From Candidatus Neoanaerotignum galli (GTDB lineage: Bacteria > Bacillota > Clostridia > Lachnospirales > Anaerotignaceae), in assembly GCA_904381335.1 (NCBI GenBank), contig CAJFIN010000001.1:1-64000 (forward strand): a stretch of 64,000 bases of DNA, in the 5' to 3' direction. How positions within the stretch are numbered: the first letter of the stretch is position 1; every line of letters starts with the position of its first letter. Positions 21,054 to 30,185 of this stretch are shown here, one piece after another. The notes under the pieces are model-generated. The model worked only from the letters and a program-made list of their open reading frames with translations, searched no databases and was not told the origin of the DNA. Both the position numbers and the translations under genes were made by a program.

Positions 21054-22235
21054 ATGCCCCAGTTATCTAATCGTACCAATACATTCACTGAATCCATGAT
21101 ACGAAAAATGACTCGTATTTCTTTGGAACATAACGCCATTAATCTTTCTCAGGGATTTCCTGATTTTAATCCACCCAAACCCCTGCTAGACCGGTTAGCC
21201 CAAGTGGTATACGAAAACCATCATCAATATGAGGTTACCTGGGGCAGCGAAGGAATGCGCCAGGCACTGGCGGATAAACATCGTCATTTTACCGGCCAAA
21301 CCATCAATCCTGATGAAAACATTGTGGTAACCTGCGGTTCCACCGAAGCGATGATGGCCGCTATGATGAGCGTTTGCAATGAAGGGGATAAAGTCATCAT
21401 TTTTTCTCCCTTTTATGAAAATTACGGTGCAGATGCCATCCTCACCGGGGCCATTCCCATCTATATTCCTTTAAACCCACCCACATTTACCTTTGATCCC
21501 AATGTGCTGGAAGACGCTTTTCGGCAAGGCCCCAAAGCCCTCATCCTTTGTAATCCCTCTAACCCCAGCGGCCGGGTATTTACTATGGATGAATTAAAGA
21601 TCATTGCCGATTTAGCCGAACGGTATGATGTATTTGTCATTGTGGATGAGGTATATGAACATTTGGTTTATGCGCCCCATAAACATATCTATTTCGGCAC
21701 CCTGCCAGGTATGTTTGATCGAACCATCACCTGTAACTCTCTGTCTAAAACCTATTCTATCACTGGTTGGCGGTTAGGCTATATTGTGGCTCCAAAACGA
21801 GTGGTGGATGTGGCCAAAAAAGTACATGACTTTTTAACTGTGGGAGCGGCAGCACCTTTACAGGAAGCCATCATCACTGCCTTGCGGTTTGATGACAGCT
21901 ATTATAAAGAACTGCTGGATATCTATACAGAAAAGAAGGATCTCTTTATCGGCGGCCTGCGCCGGATTGGACTTTCTTTCACCGAGCCAGAAGGAGCTTA
22001 TTATGTCATGGTAGATGTCAGTGAATTTGGTGTAAAAGACGACATTGCTTTTTGCGAATGGATGGCCCGAGAGGTGGGCGTTGGCGCCGTACCCGGCAGC
22101 AGTTTCTTCCGGGAAAATGTGCAGCATTACGTTCGATTCCATTTTGCCAAAAACGCAGACACCCTCAACGAAGCTTTAAACCGCTTGGAATCTTTACGTC
22201 CAAAAGCCATTGCCGCCAAAGGTAATTTCCGGTAA
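21054..22235 (+). CDS. Pyridoxal-phosphate-dependent aminotransferase class I/II
   Basis: NLSQGFPDF, CNPSNPSGRVF, SLSKTYSITGWRLGY (PLP lysine); start after AAGGAGGAATCATC. Confidence 0.92.
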   Translation: MPQLSNRTNTFTESMIRKMTRISLEHNAINLSQGFPDFNPPKPLLDRLAQVVYENHHQYEVTWGSEGMRQALADKHRHFTGQTINPDENIVVTCGSTEAMMAAMMSVCNEGDKVIIFSPFYENYGADAILTGAIPIYIPLNPPTFTFDPNVLEDAFRQGPKALILCNPSNPSGRVFTMDELKIIADLAERYDVFVIVDEVYEHLVYAPHKHIYFGTLPGMFDRTITCNSLSKTYSITGWRLGYIVAPKRVVDVAKKVHDFLTVGAAAPLQEAIITALRFDDSYYKELLDIYTEKKDLFIGGLRRIGLSFTEPEGAYYVMVDVSEFGVKDDIAFCEWMAREVGVGAVPGSSFFRENVQHYVRFHFAKNADTLNEALNRLESLRPKAIAAKGNFR

Positions 22236-22359
22236 AACAATCTAACGCTGTTTTTTTCGGTTTATAACAGCCAAAAGGGTCTTGCGCCGGCTGTGCTGCC
22301 AAAAAAGCTGCACTGTTGCTTCGGTAGGTTCCCTTTTTGGCTGTTTTTCCTTCTGCCAT
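22165..22359 (-). CDS. Possible small protein of unknown function (hypothetical)
   Basis: 64-aa ORF (MAEGKTAKKGTYRSNSAAFLAAQPAQDPFG...) with a GAGGGTG RBS-like sequence; its end overlaps the aminotransferase 3' end in antisense. Confidence 0.25.
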   Translation of the reverse strand: MAEGKTAKKGTYRSNSAAFLAAQPAQDPFGCYKPKKTALDCFTGNYLWRQWLLDVKIPSGLKLR

Positions 22360-22414
22360 AATCACACCCTCGTTTGATGACATGAAATGAATCTAACAAA
22401 AAGGAGGCGTTTTT

Positions 22415-24019
22415 GTGGTCACAACCATTCTGCTTTTTTCTTCCCTAGCTGTTTTTGCCTGCGTATTTGCAGGACGGATCTCCGATCGTATCGGTCTGCC
22501 ATCGCTGCTGATTTTTATTTTGCTGGGAATGGTTTTTGGTGAAGATGGTCTGCTGCGCATTCCCTTCTCTAACTACGGCATTTCGGAGACCATCTGTTCT
22601 GTTGGGCTTATTTTTATCATGTTTTATGGCGGTTTTGGTACCAGATGGGCCCAAGCCAAGTCCATTGCGGTAAAAGCCATCACCCTATCCACGGCAGGCA
22701 CTGTATTAACTGCCATATTTATCGCTTTATTATGCCGATACGTTTTACATTTTACCTTAATGGAAGGGCTTTTGATCGGCGCAGTGCTTTGCTCCACCGA
22801 TGCTGCCAGCGTCTTTTCTGTATTGCGCAGCCGGCGGCTAAATTTAAAAGAAAACACAGCTTCTTTATTAGAAGTAGAAAGCGGCTCCAATGATCCTTTC
22901 TCCTATATGCTCACCTTTTTAGTGCTCAGCCAAATGGCAGACCCATTAGGCGCGGGGGAGACTGTGCTACTGCTGGTAAAACAGATTGGTTTTGGCCTTG
23001 GCATTGGCGCCGTCAGCGGTCTTATCGCTTTACTTATCTTAAAACGCTATCCTTTTTCTAACAGCGGCATAAGAATGTGCTTTGTGATGGGCATTGCCGT
23101 TTTCAGTTATGCTTTTGCCTCCTTTGTGGATGGCAATGGCTATTTAAGCACCTATCTCTGCGGTATTTTGCTGGGTAACAGCGATTACCGAGAACGTATT
23201 CCCTTAGTTCATTTCTTTAACGGCATCACTGGACTGATGCAAATAATGATCTTCTTTTTACTGGGCTTTTTGGCCACTCCATCCGTATTCGGACAAATTT
23301 GGACTTCAGGGCTATTGATTTTCCTGGGCCTGACCTTTATTGCCCGGCCACTAGCCGTATTTTTACTGCTAGGACCGCAACGCTCTTCTCTCGGCCAAAT
23401 GGGCCTGGTCAGCTGGAGCGGTTTGCGCGGAGCAGCCTCCATTGTTTTTGCCATTATGGCCACATTGGGGGATCAAGGGCTGAGTATCGATGTCTTCCAC
23501 ATCACTTTCTTTGTTGTTCTCCTATCCATTACCTTTCAAGGCAGCCTTTTGCCATGGGCAGCAAAAAAACTAAAGATGATCGATGATAGTCAAAACGTAT
23601 TGACTACCTTTTCTGACTATGCTGATGATGAAAACGTGCAGTTTTTGAAAATTTCCATCACTAAAGATCATCCTTGGCTGGGGCGGACTATTTCTTCTCT
23701 TACTTTGCCGCCACAAACCCTGGCAGCTCTTATCATCCGCCATGGCCAAAATATTGCGCCAGAAGGCAAAACCGTATTGGAAGAAAACGACACGCTGGTG
23801 CTGACAGCGCCGGAAGTGGAGGACAATGTTTTATTCACCCTGCGAGAAGTGACACTGCCTGAAAATAGTCCCTGGGTGGGAAAAACCGTAGCCCAATATG
23901 GTAAAAAACAAGCAGGACTGATTATCCAAATCCGCCGGGGAGAAGACAGCCTGATGCCCCGAGGGGATACGGTATTAGCCACCGGAGATACACTAATCAT
24001 TCATCTGGATAATATGTAA
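22415..24019 (+). CDS. K+/H+ antiporter, CPA1 family with C-terminal TrkA-C-like domains (NhaP2/CvrA-like)
   Basis: ~12 TM helices; LLGMVFGEDGLL, LCSTDAASVFSVLRSR, SWSGLRGAASIVFAI; two cytosolic TrkA-C-like repeats. Confidence 0.9.
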   Translation: MVTTILLFSSLAVFACVFAGRISDRIGLPSLLIFILLGMVFGEDGLLRIPFSNYGISETICSVGLIFIMFYGGFGTRWAQAKSIAVKAITLSTAGTVLTAIFIALLCRYVLHFTLMEGLLIGAVLCSTDAASVFSVLRSRRLNLKENTASLLEVESGSNDPFSYMLTFLVLSQMADPLGAGETVLLLVKQIGFGLGIGAVSGLIALLILKRYPFSNSGIRMCFVMGIAVFSYAFASFVDGNGYLSTYLCGILLGNSDYRERIPLVHFFNGITGLMQIMIFFLLGFLATPSVFGQIWTSGLLIFLGLTFIARPLAVFLLLGPQRSSLGQMGLVSWSGLRGAASIVFAIMATLGDQGLSIDVFHITFFVVLLSITFQGSLLPWAAKKLKMIDDSQNVLTTFSDYADDENVQFLKISITKDHPWLGRTISSLTLPPQTLAALIIRHGQNIAPEGKTVLEENDTLVLTAPEVEDNVLFTLREVTLPENSPWVGKTVAQYGKKQAGLIIQIRRGEDSLMPRGDTVLATGDTLIIHLDNM

Positions 24020-24322
24020 CAGAAAAAGAAGAGGAACAAAACTTGGCCCATTGGTTTGGTACAGGCGGCCACCATTTAAAACAGTACCCTCTGTACCAAC
24101 ATAGATTCGTGCCTAAGCTATTTGATCGTTACTGCGTAGGGTAACATATCCATACGGTTCTTTCTGTATTCGGTTTTGTGAACATATTCTTGACCATAAG
24201 CAGCAGCTTCTGCTAAGCTTCAAGCATGGGCATCTATCGGTTACCCCTTGCTTTCGTCCATAGACGAAGGAAAAACAAAAAACCAGCAGTGGGCTAGTCC
24301 CTTACCGCTGGTTTTTTGTTTC

Positions 24323-25102
24323 TCATAAATGAAGTATGCCTTCCGAAAATAACACGGCGTTCCCACGAAGCACCGTCCGCTCCCCTGCATCTTGACAATG
24401 GAGCACACCGCCTCGCTTGGAAGCCTGATAGGCCAAAATTTCCTTTTTACCCAATGTTTTTGCCCACAAAGGCACCACATGACAATGTCCCCGGCCGCAA
24501 ACCGGATCTTCTGCCACAGCGCATTTAGGTGCAAATGAGCGGGTCACACAATCAAAGTCGCTCCCCTGCGCCGTCACATGGAGAATCTCCCCTTCTAACT
24601 GCATGACCTTTTCCAGATTTGGTGATGCCAAACGCACCTGCTGCTCTGTTTCCATCACACACACTAGATCCAGCCCCAAATAAGCCGCCTTCGGTCGGGC
24701 GCCAATGGCCTCTTCCATTGCCTGGGTTACGGGCACCTGCGTCAGTGCATAACTGGGCAGATCCATTGCCAAAAGGTTCCCTTCTTTTTTCACGGCCAAA
24801 ATACCGCTGCGTGTCTGAAACGCCACTTGGTCCCACTGCGGATGAAGCAGGTGTAGCACCACGAAGGCTGTGCCCAGCGTGGCATGACCGCAAAGCTCCA
24901 CTTCGTTACCCGGGGTAAACCACCGCAGATGATACCCTGTTTCTATGGGCACGGCAAAGGCGGTTTCCGACAAATTATTTTCCATGGCAATTTGACGCAT
25001 GGTTTCCTCTGGCAGCCATTGAGACAGCATACAAACTGCTGCTGGATTGCCAGAAAAGAGATGATCCGTAAACGCATCCACAATATATTGTTTAATTTCC
25101 AT
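24323..25102 (-). CDS. PhzF family isomerase/epimerase
   Basis: YIVDAFTDHLFSGNPAAVCML, NLSETAFAVP, RWFTPGNEVELCGHATLGTAFV, DPVCGRGHCHVVPLW; start MEIKQ 25102. Confidence 0.9.
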   Translation of the reverse strand: MEIKQYIVDAFTDHLFSGNPAAVCMLSQWLPEETMRQIAMENNLSETAFAVPIETGYHLRWFTPGNEVELCGHATLGTAFVVLHLLHPQWDQVAFQTRSGILAVKKEGNLLAMDLPSYALTQVPVTQAMEEAIGARPKAAYLGLDLVCVMETEQQVRLASPNLEKVMQLEGEILHVTAQGSDFDCVTRSFAPKCAVAEDPVCGRGHCHVVPLWAKTLGKKEILAYQASKRGGVLHCQDAGERTVLRGNAVLFSEGILHL

Positions 25103-25311
25103 ATGTTTCCTACCTTCTTTCCCCGAAAGTGTCTCTTTGATACTGGTTTTATTGTAAAGGATATCCATCTATGGTGCAAGAGGCAGTTTTTATTCTGGTT
25201 TTTTAGGCAGCAGGGCAGCAAAAGAAAAGCCATCTTTTTTCTCATTTCCAGAATTTTCTTCAGATAAAAACAACGAAAGTGTTCATGGCTTTCCGCCCCT
25301 CTATATCACAT

Positions 25312-25339
25312 AAAAAAGCCGTCCTCCGGCGGCTTTTTT
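25312..25339 (-). terminator. Intrinsic terminator after isocitrate dehydrogenase gene
   Basis: AAAAAAGCCG/CGGCTTTTTT stem with T-run. Confidence 0.8.
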
Positions 25340-25356
25340 AGTGCAAGCAGAAAATA

Positions 25357-26517
25357 TCATAATTTCTGCATTGTCTCAATGATATAATTGGTCAATTCTT
25401 CATTGGTAGCGCCATCTGCCCGGCCCGTGGTATAGACCTTCCGTTCCGTAATGGTGCAAATATCCAATGCTTTTTCCAGCTTCTGAGCTTCTGCCTGACA
25501 ACCGATATGGCTCAGCAGCAGCACCACAGCTCGCATAATCGAACAAGGATCAGCATACTGAGCGCGGCCTTCCTGCACCATGCGGGGTGCAGAACCATGA
25601 ATCGCTTCAAACATGGCATATTTATGACCGATGTTGCTGCTGCCGGCAGTACCTACGCCGCCCTGGAATTCTGCGGCCTCATCAGTGATAATATCGCCAT
25701 AGAGGTTGGGCAGTACCATCACTTGGAATTCTTTGCGGCGGTTTTCATCAATTAATTTTGCCGTCATAATATCAATATACCAGTCATCGGCTTTGATATT
25801 TGGATATTCCTTCGCGATGTTATAGAACACTTCCAAAAACTTACCATCGGTCGTTTTGATGATATTGGCCTTGGTTACAGCGGTAACTCTGGTCTTACCA
25901 TTTTTTCTGGCATATTCAAACGCTGCGCGGATGATCCGTTCCGTACCTTCCTGGGTGGTTACCGTAAAGTCAATATTCAGGTCATCCCCCACAGCAAAGC
26001 CCTTGCTGCCAATGGCATAGGCGCCTTCTGTGTTTTCCCGGAAGAAAGTCCAATCGATTCCCTGTTCTGGCACCCGTACTGGCCGCACATTTGCAAACAG
26101 ATCCAGCTCTTTTCTCATCTTTACATTGGCGCTTTCAATATTCGGCCAAGGATCGCCCTTACGGGGCGTTGTGGTGGGGCCTTTCAAAATGACATGGCAC
26201 TGTTTCAGCTCTGCCATCACATCATCAGGGATCGCCTGATTGGCTTCCACACGGTGCTCAATGGTCAGATTATCAATATCTTTGAACACCACTTTGCCCT
26301 CTTTGATCCAGTCAGCCAACAGATATTCCATCACTCGTTTACCCTGGGCAGTAATGGCAGGACCAATGCCATCGCCCCCAGCTACGCCAATCACAATGGG
26401 CTTTAAGGTGGAAAAATCCAAATCCTCTTTATTGGCATTCATCATTTCTGCCCGTTTCATCTGTTCTTCCAGAAGTTTCTCAAACTGTTCTTTTGCCTCT
26501 TCAATGGTATATTTCAC
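25357..26517 (-). CDS. Isocitrate/isopropylmalate family dehydrogenase (probable isocitrate dehydrogenase)
   Basis: GVAGGDGIGPAIT, KGPTTTPRKG, FRENTEGAYAIGSKG, NLYGDIITDEAAEFQGGVGTAGSSNIG. Confidence 0.88.
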   Translation of the reverse strand: MKYTIEEAKEQFEKLLEEQMKRAEMMNANKEDLDFSTLKPIVIGVAGGDGIGPAITAQGKRVMEYLLADWIKEGKVVFKDIDNLTIEHRVEANQAIPDDVMAELKQCHVILKGPTTTPRKGDPWPNIESANVKMRKELDLFANVRPVRVPEQGIDWTFFRENTEGAYAIGSKGFAVGDDLNIDFTVTTQEGTERIIRAAFEYARKNGKTRVTAVTKANIIKTTDGKFLEVFYNIAKEYPNIKADDWYIDIMTAKLIDENRRKEFQVMVLPNLYGDIITDEAAEFQGGVGTAGSSNIGHKYAMFEAIHGSAPRMVQEGRAQYADPCSIMRAVVLLLSHIGCQAEAQKLEKALDICTITERKVYTTGRADGATNEELTNYIIETMQKL

Positions 26518-26519
26518 TG

Positions 26520-27932
26520 TTATTCCCTTCCTTCTTCTTCCTGCGTACCTTGATCAGCCTTAGCCTTTTCATCCAGCTCTTTTTTCGTCTTTAAGCAAAG
26601 CTCTTCCAATTCCCCATCCGTAATCACTGTCACACGACCTTGATTATACTGTTCGTTCACCCAGTGATACATAATCTCCACCAACGGATCAGTCTTTTGC
26701 ACCATGGCATCACCAGTAAGATGGAAGTTCGTATTGATCCAATGGGCGATACCCGAAGTGCCGGAAGTATTAGAAATCGCAATCTTTACAGGGCGATTAA
26801 GCAGTTTTTCTGTATTAAAGATATTATAGATCTCTTCATTTTTCAGCAGACCGTCTGCATGGATCCCCGCCCGGGTAACATTGAAGTTTTTCCCCACAAA
26901 AGGCGTCATAGGCGGGATCTGGTAGTGCAGTTCTTTTTCAAAGTATTCGGCAATTTCCGTAATCACAGTGGTATCCATACCATCTAAAGTTCCTCTCAGC
27001 TGGGCATATTCAAATACCATCGCTTCCAAAGGCGTATTGCCGGTACGCTCACCAATGCCAAGCAGTGCACAGTTGACGCTGCAGGCGCCATACAGCCAAG
27101 CATAAGAAGCATTATTCACCGCCCGGTAAAAGTCGTTATGCCCATGCCATTCCAGCCATTCACTGGGCACACCGGCATGGTTGACCAGACCATAAACAAT
27201 GCCTTCTACGCTGCGGGGCAAAGAGCAGCCCGGATAGGTAACGCCGTAACCGAGCGTATCGCAAGCCCGAATTTTTACCGGCATACCCGTTTCCTTACTT
27301 AGCTTCATCAGCTCCGTAGCAAACGGCACCACAAAGCCATAAAAATCAGCCCGCGTAATATCTTCAAAATGGCAGCGAGGGATAATTCCTGTTTCGATGC
27401 ATTCTCGCACCACCGCCAGATAATGGTCCACTGCCTGATGACGGGTCATATGCATTTTATGGAAAATATGATAGTCGGAGCAGCTCACTAGGATACCTGT
27501 TTCCTTTAGACCAATCTCTTTTACCAGTTGGAAATCCTTTTTCGAGGCCCGGATCCAGCTGGTGATTTCAGGAAACTCATATCCCTTTTCCAAACACCGG
27601 TATACCGCTTCCTGATCTTTTTTTGTATAAAGGAAAAATTCGCTCATCCGCACAATACCTTTGGGACCAGAAAGCCGGTGGAGCAAATCAAAAATATGGG
27701 TCATCTGCTCTACGGTATAGGGCTGGCGGGATTGCTGCCCATCGCGGAAGGTGGTATCAGTGATCCAAATCTCCGAAGGCATCTCCATAGGAACAATACG
27801 GCGATTAAACACCACCTTAGGTACTTCATCATACTGGAAATATTCCCGGAACAGATTCGGATCCTTGACCGAAACCAAAGGATAGTTCTGCTCCGCGCTT
27901 TCCAGAAGGTTTGTTCTGGTATTAAAATACAT
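26520..27932 (-). CDS. HMGL-like/homocitrate-synthase-family protein, probable Re-citrate synthase
   Basis: WITDTTFRDGQQSRQPYTVEQ; EWHGHNDFYRAVNNASYAWLYGACSVNCALLGIGERTGNTPLEAMV; directly upstream of an isocitrate dehydrogenase gene. RBS AAGGAGGG before ATG 27932. Confidence 0.72.
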   Translation of the reverse strand: MYFNTRTNLLESAEQNYPLVSVKDPNLFREYFQYDEVPKVVFNRRIVPMEMPSEIWITDTTFRDGQQSRQPYTVEQMTHIFDLLHRLSGPKGIVRMSEFFLYTKKDQEAVYRCLEKGYEFPEITSWIRASKKDFQLVKEIGLKETGILVSCSDYHIFHKMHMTRHQAVDHYLAVVRECIETGIIPRCHFEDITRADFYGFVVPFATELMKLSKETGMPVKIRACDTLGYGVTYPGCSLPRSVEGIVYGLVNHAGVPSEWLEWHGHNDFYRAVNNASYAWLYGACSVNCALLGIGERTGNTPLEAMVFEYAQLRGTLDGMDTTVITEIAEYFEKELHYQIPPMTPFVGKNFNVTRAGIHADGLLKNEEIYNIFNTEKLLNRPVKIAISNTSGTSGIAHWINTNFHLTGDAMVQKTDPLVEIMYHWVNEQYNQGRVTVITDGELEELCLKTKKELDEKAKADQGTQEEEGRE

Positions 27933-28027
27933 TGGCATTCCCTCCTTTTTCATTGTTCGGAACAAAAGAGCCGTTCTCATATGTAACCGGATGACAAAGG
28001 GAAACAGATTGACTGGGATTTAGGGAA

Positions 28028-28051
28028 ACGAATCTTTGATCAAAGATTCGT
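28028..28051. repeat. 24-bp perfect palindrome
   Basis: ACGAATCTTTGA|TCAAAGATTCGT, no mismatches. Confidence 0.95.
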
Positions 28052-28095
28052 GATCATGGAATTTTCTTACCATGGGTGCTAAAAAGAGGATAAGA

Positions 28096-28124
28096 AAAAA
28101 ACGGGCTGAAAAGCGCCGTTTTTT
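28096..28124 (-). terminator. Bidirectional-looking intrinsic terminator / candidate attenuator in the 26520-27932 leader
   Basis: AAAAAACGG...CCGTTTTTT stem with inner GCT/AGC, between a putative promoter (28190-28217) and the ORF start. Confidence 0.6.
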
Positions 28125-28189
28125 CTATAATGGTCCGGTTGTGCTCTTTCTATTGGTTCAGGACTAGGATTTGCGGCTCTTTTATATAT

Positions 28190-28217
28190 TTTATACTATA
28201 TAGAGGAAAGAAGTCAA
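28190..28217 (-). promoter_or_regulatory. Putative sigma-A promoter for the Re-citrate-synthase-like gene
   Basis: TTGACT (28212-28217, minus), 16-nt spacer, TATAAA (28190-28195). Confidence 0.6.
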
Positions 28218-28386
28218 TCAAAGGGCAAAAGTTTGGCAATTATGATAAAAACGGAGAAAAAAGAGATAAGCCCGGCGCAAATATGCACAATACATTATAA
28301 ATTATTTTTATTATCCATATAATTTATCATGCAAGTAGAAGAAAATGATTTTTTGATACCATCATATCATTATGCGATTATCCACT

Positions 28387-28410
28387 AAAAAATGCCTGAA
28401 ATCAGCATTT
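28387..28410 (-). terminator. Second minus-strand intrinsic terminator
   Basis: Minus-strand AAATGC TGA ... TCA GGCATT followed by TTTTTT; 9-bp stem with one bulge. Confidence 0.55.
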
Positions 28411-28430
28411 GCGCCATAACCAATCATACA

Positions 28431-28476
28431 ATAAAAGACCTATCTGCTTTTCTTCTCGGTTTGAAAAACAGATAGG
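28431..28476 (-). terminator. Intrinsic terminator at the end of the 28.43-29.50 kb protein-empty transcript
   Basis: Minus strand CCTATCTG...CAGATAGG followed by TCTTTTAT. Confidence 0.65.
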
Positions 28477-29501
28477 CCTTTATTGCATTTCTGGTTCTAA
28501 CACAGTTTAGTCTCCTTTTTTCTTGTGAAAGAATTCTTCCATTTACGGTATTCAGTTGTCTGTCACATTCTTTTGGAAACCTTTTTTTTCACTCGATTTC
28601 TTACTCCTGGGCGTTATATCTAACTGAAACGCCAATCTTTATTTGTTTCCGAAGATTGTGAGGTTTGCATTAGATGAATCGAACCTAGCCTCTATGATGA
28701 GAAAATCCCTTTTCTCAGTGCATTATGGCTGATTTTTTTACTTTGTCCTATCGGATTTTTCTTATTTTCTTTTTTACTTCTTACTTCTATTTCTTTTTTT
28801 CCGATTCGGATTTTTGGATCTGACTCCAAAGTCTCTTCATCTGCTGCCATTGGCTTGGAACTGGTCGAAAAAAGCACGGCATCTTTTTTTCCATTGGATC
28901 CTTCAGGAAATAGAGATGAGGATTTTCTTTTTCACCAAAAACCTTTTTGTTTTCCCCTTCTCCTGTCCTTCCCATCAGCCTTTTGGCTGTTCAGAAAAAA
29001 GGAAAAATCTCGTTTTGGTGTTACTTCTGGCAGTAAAACCGGTATCTCCGAAGATCTTTTTTGCCTAGCCCAACATTCCTTTTCGGTATGTTTCTTGTGG
29101 CGCCTTGGGATCGGTCTTTTACTGCAAAACGTCTGACAGTTGGTCTTTCTTCCCTGTTGGCACCTTTTGTTCCAAGGAATTACTTCGATGAAAATATCCT
29201 ACATGGTTTTTTTAGCCGTTTCCCCCTTTCCTGTCTTTCAGGAATACTCCTTATTGACCTTCTATTTTGAAAAAAGTACTTTGGTGTTTCGATGAGAACA
29301 AGACCGCCGGTTTGGAATGATTGTGTTTCGAATCCTGCCGCCCGATTGCGGTTGATTCTTCTTCTCTTTGATCCGGAAGGGGTTTGGATCTGAATTCCTT
29401 CAAACTTCCAATCAGCTTGCCTCTGTTTTTCTTTTTGAAGGAGGTTGAATAAAGAGGAAGAAGAAGGATCTTGTTGGTCGAATCACCGTTTCCTTTTTCT
29501 T
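28431..29501 (-). ncRNA. Candidate ~1.07 kb non-coding transcript (unclassified)
   Basis: Promoter TTGACT-17-TATACT at 29508-29536, no convincing ORF on either strand, local hairpins, terminator at 28431-28476. Confidence 0.4.
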
Positions 29502-29507
29502 GTCTTT

Positions 29508-29536
29508 AGTATAACCAAAAAAACAGTGAAAGTCAA
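29508..29536 (-). promoter_or_regulatory. Near-consensus sigma-A promoter facing the protein-empty block
   Basis: Minus strand TTGACT (29531-29536), 17-nt spacer, TATACT (29508-29513). Confidence 0.65.
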
Positions 29537-29581
29537 TATGGATTCAATTTATTTCATCCGATAAAATAAATAAACCTTTTC

Positions 29582-30163
29582 TTACTCTTTACAATACAAT
29601 AGTTCATCTTTCCTTTGGTGCAGCCACTCTTTTAACACCTGCAAATCGGCTTCATACACGGACAAAAGGTTCCGATCATAGATCACTGCTGCCGGATGGT
29701 AGAGCGGAAAAAGCCAAAACCCTTCCCGCCGCAGCATCTGACCATGAAATTGGCCAATGACCACCTTTTCTGGCAAACATACCGCCTGCAAAGCCACATT
29801 CCCCAGCGTAATCACTAACCTTGGCTGCTGAAATGCTATTTCCTGATGTAAAAATGGCAAAAAGGCTCGAATTTCTTTTTGTGAAGGAGGACGGTTAATG
29901 GGACGGTTCGTTTTAGGGCTAAGACGAGTTGGCCGGAATTTTACCACATTGGTCACATATAGTGCACTGCGCTCCAATCCAATCTGATGCAAAAATCCAT
30001 TGAGATTTTTTCCTGCTTTTCCCACAAAGGGCCTTCCCGCCGCTTCCTCTTCGCCGCCTGGGGCTTCACCAATCAGCATAATTCGTCCCTCCCCCTCGCC
30101 AAAGACCAGCTTTTGATTCGGAAATTGCTGGGCCAATGCTTGTTGGGCCTGTTCCTTTGTCAT
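29582..30163 (-). CDS. Uracil-DNA glycosylase family protein (family 4-like)
   Basis: GEGEGRIMLIGEAPGGEEEAAGRPFVGKAGKNLNGFL; VTNVVKFRPT; PLYHPAAVIYD. Confidence 0.9.
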   Translation of the reverse strand: MTKEQAQQALAQQFPNQKLVFGEGEGRIMLIGEAPGGEEEAAGRPFVGKAGKNLNGFLHQIGLERSALYVTNVVKFRPTRLSPKTNRPINRPPSQKEIRAFLPFLHQEIAFQQPRLVITLGNVALQAVCLPEKVVIGQFHGQMLRREGFWLFPLYHPAAVIYDRNLLSVYEADLQVLKEWLHQRKDELLYCKE

Positions 30164-30185
30164 GACTTTCCTTTCTCCTTTCACT

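Noticed and set aside
26240-26563. 107-aa plus-strand ORF antisense to the isocitrate dehydrogenase gene
   Set aside because: Lies inside a clear enzyme gene; no independent signals.
28814-29136. Plus-strand 84- and 93-aa ORFs in the protein-empty block
   Set aside because: Low-complexity Phe/Ser/Pro-rich translation of a pyrimidine-rich strand; no RBS or family resemblance.
28431-29501. Group II intron, OLE, ROOL or GOLLD identity for the candidate ncRNA
   Set aside because: No domain V-like hairpin and no motif I can recall with certainty; left unclassified.
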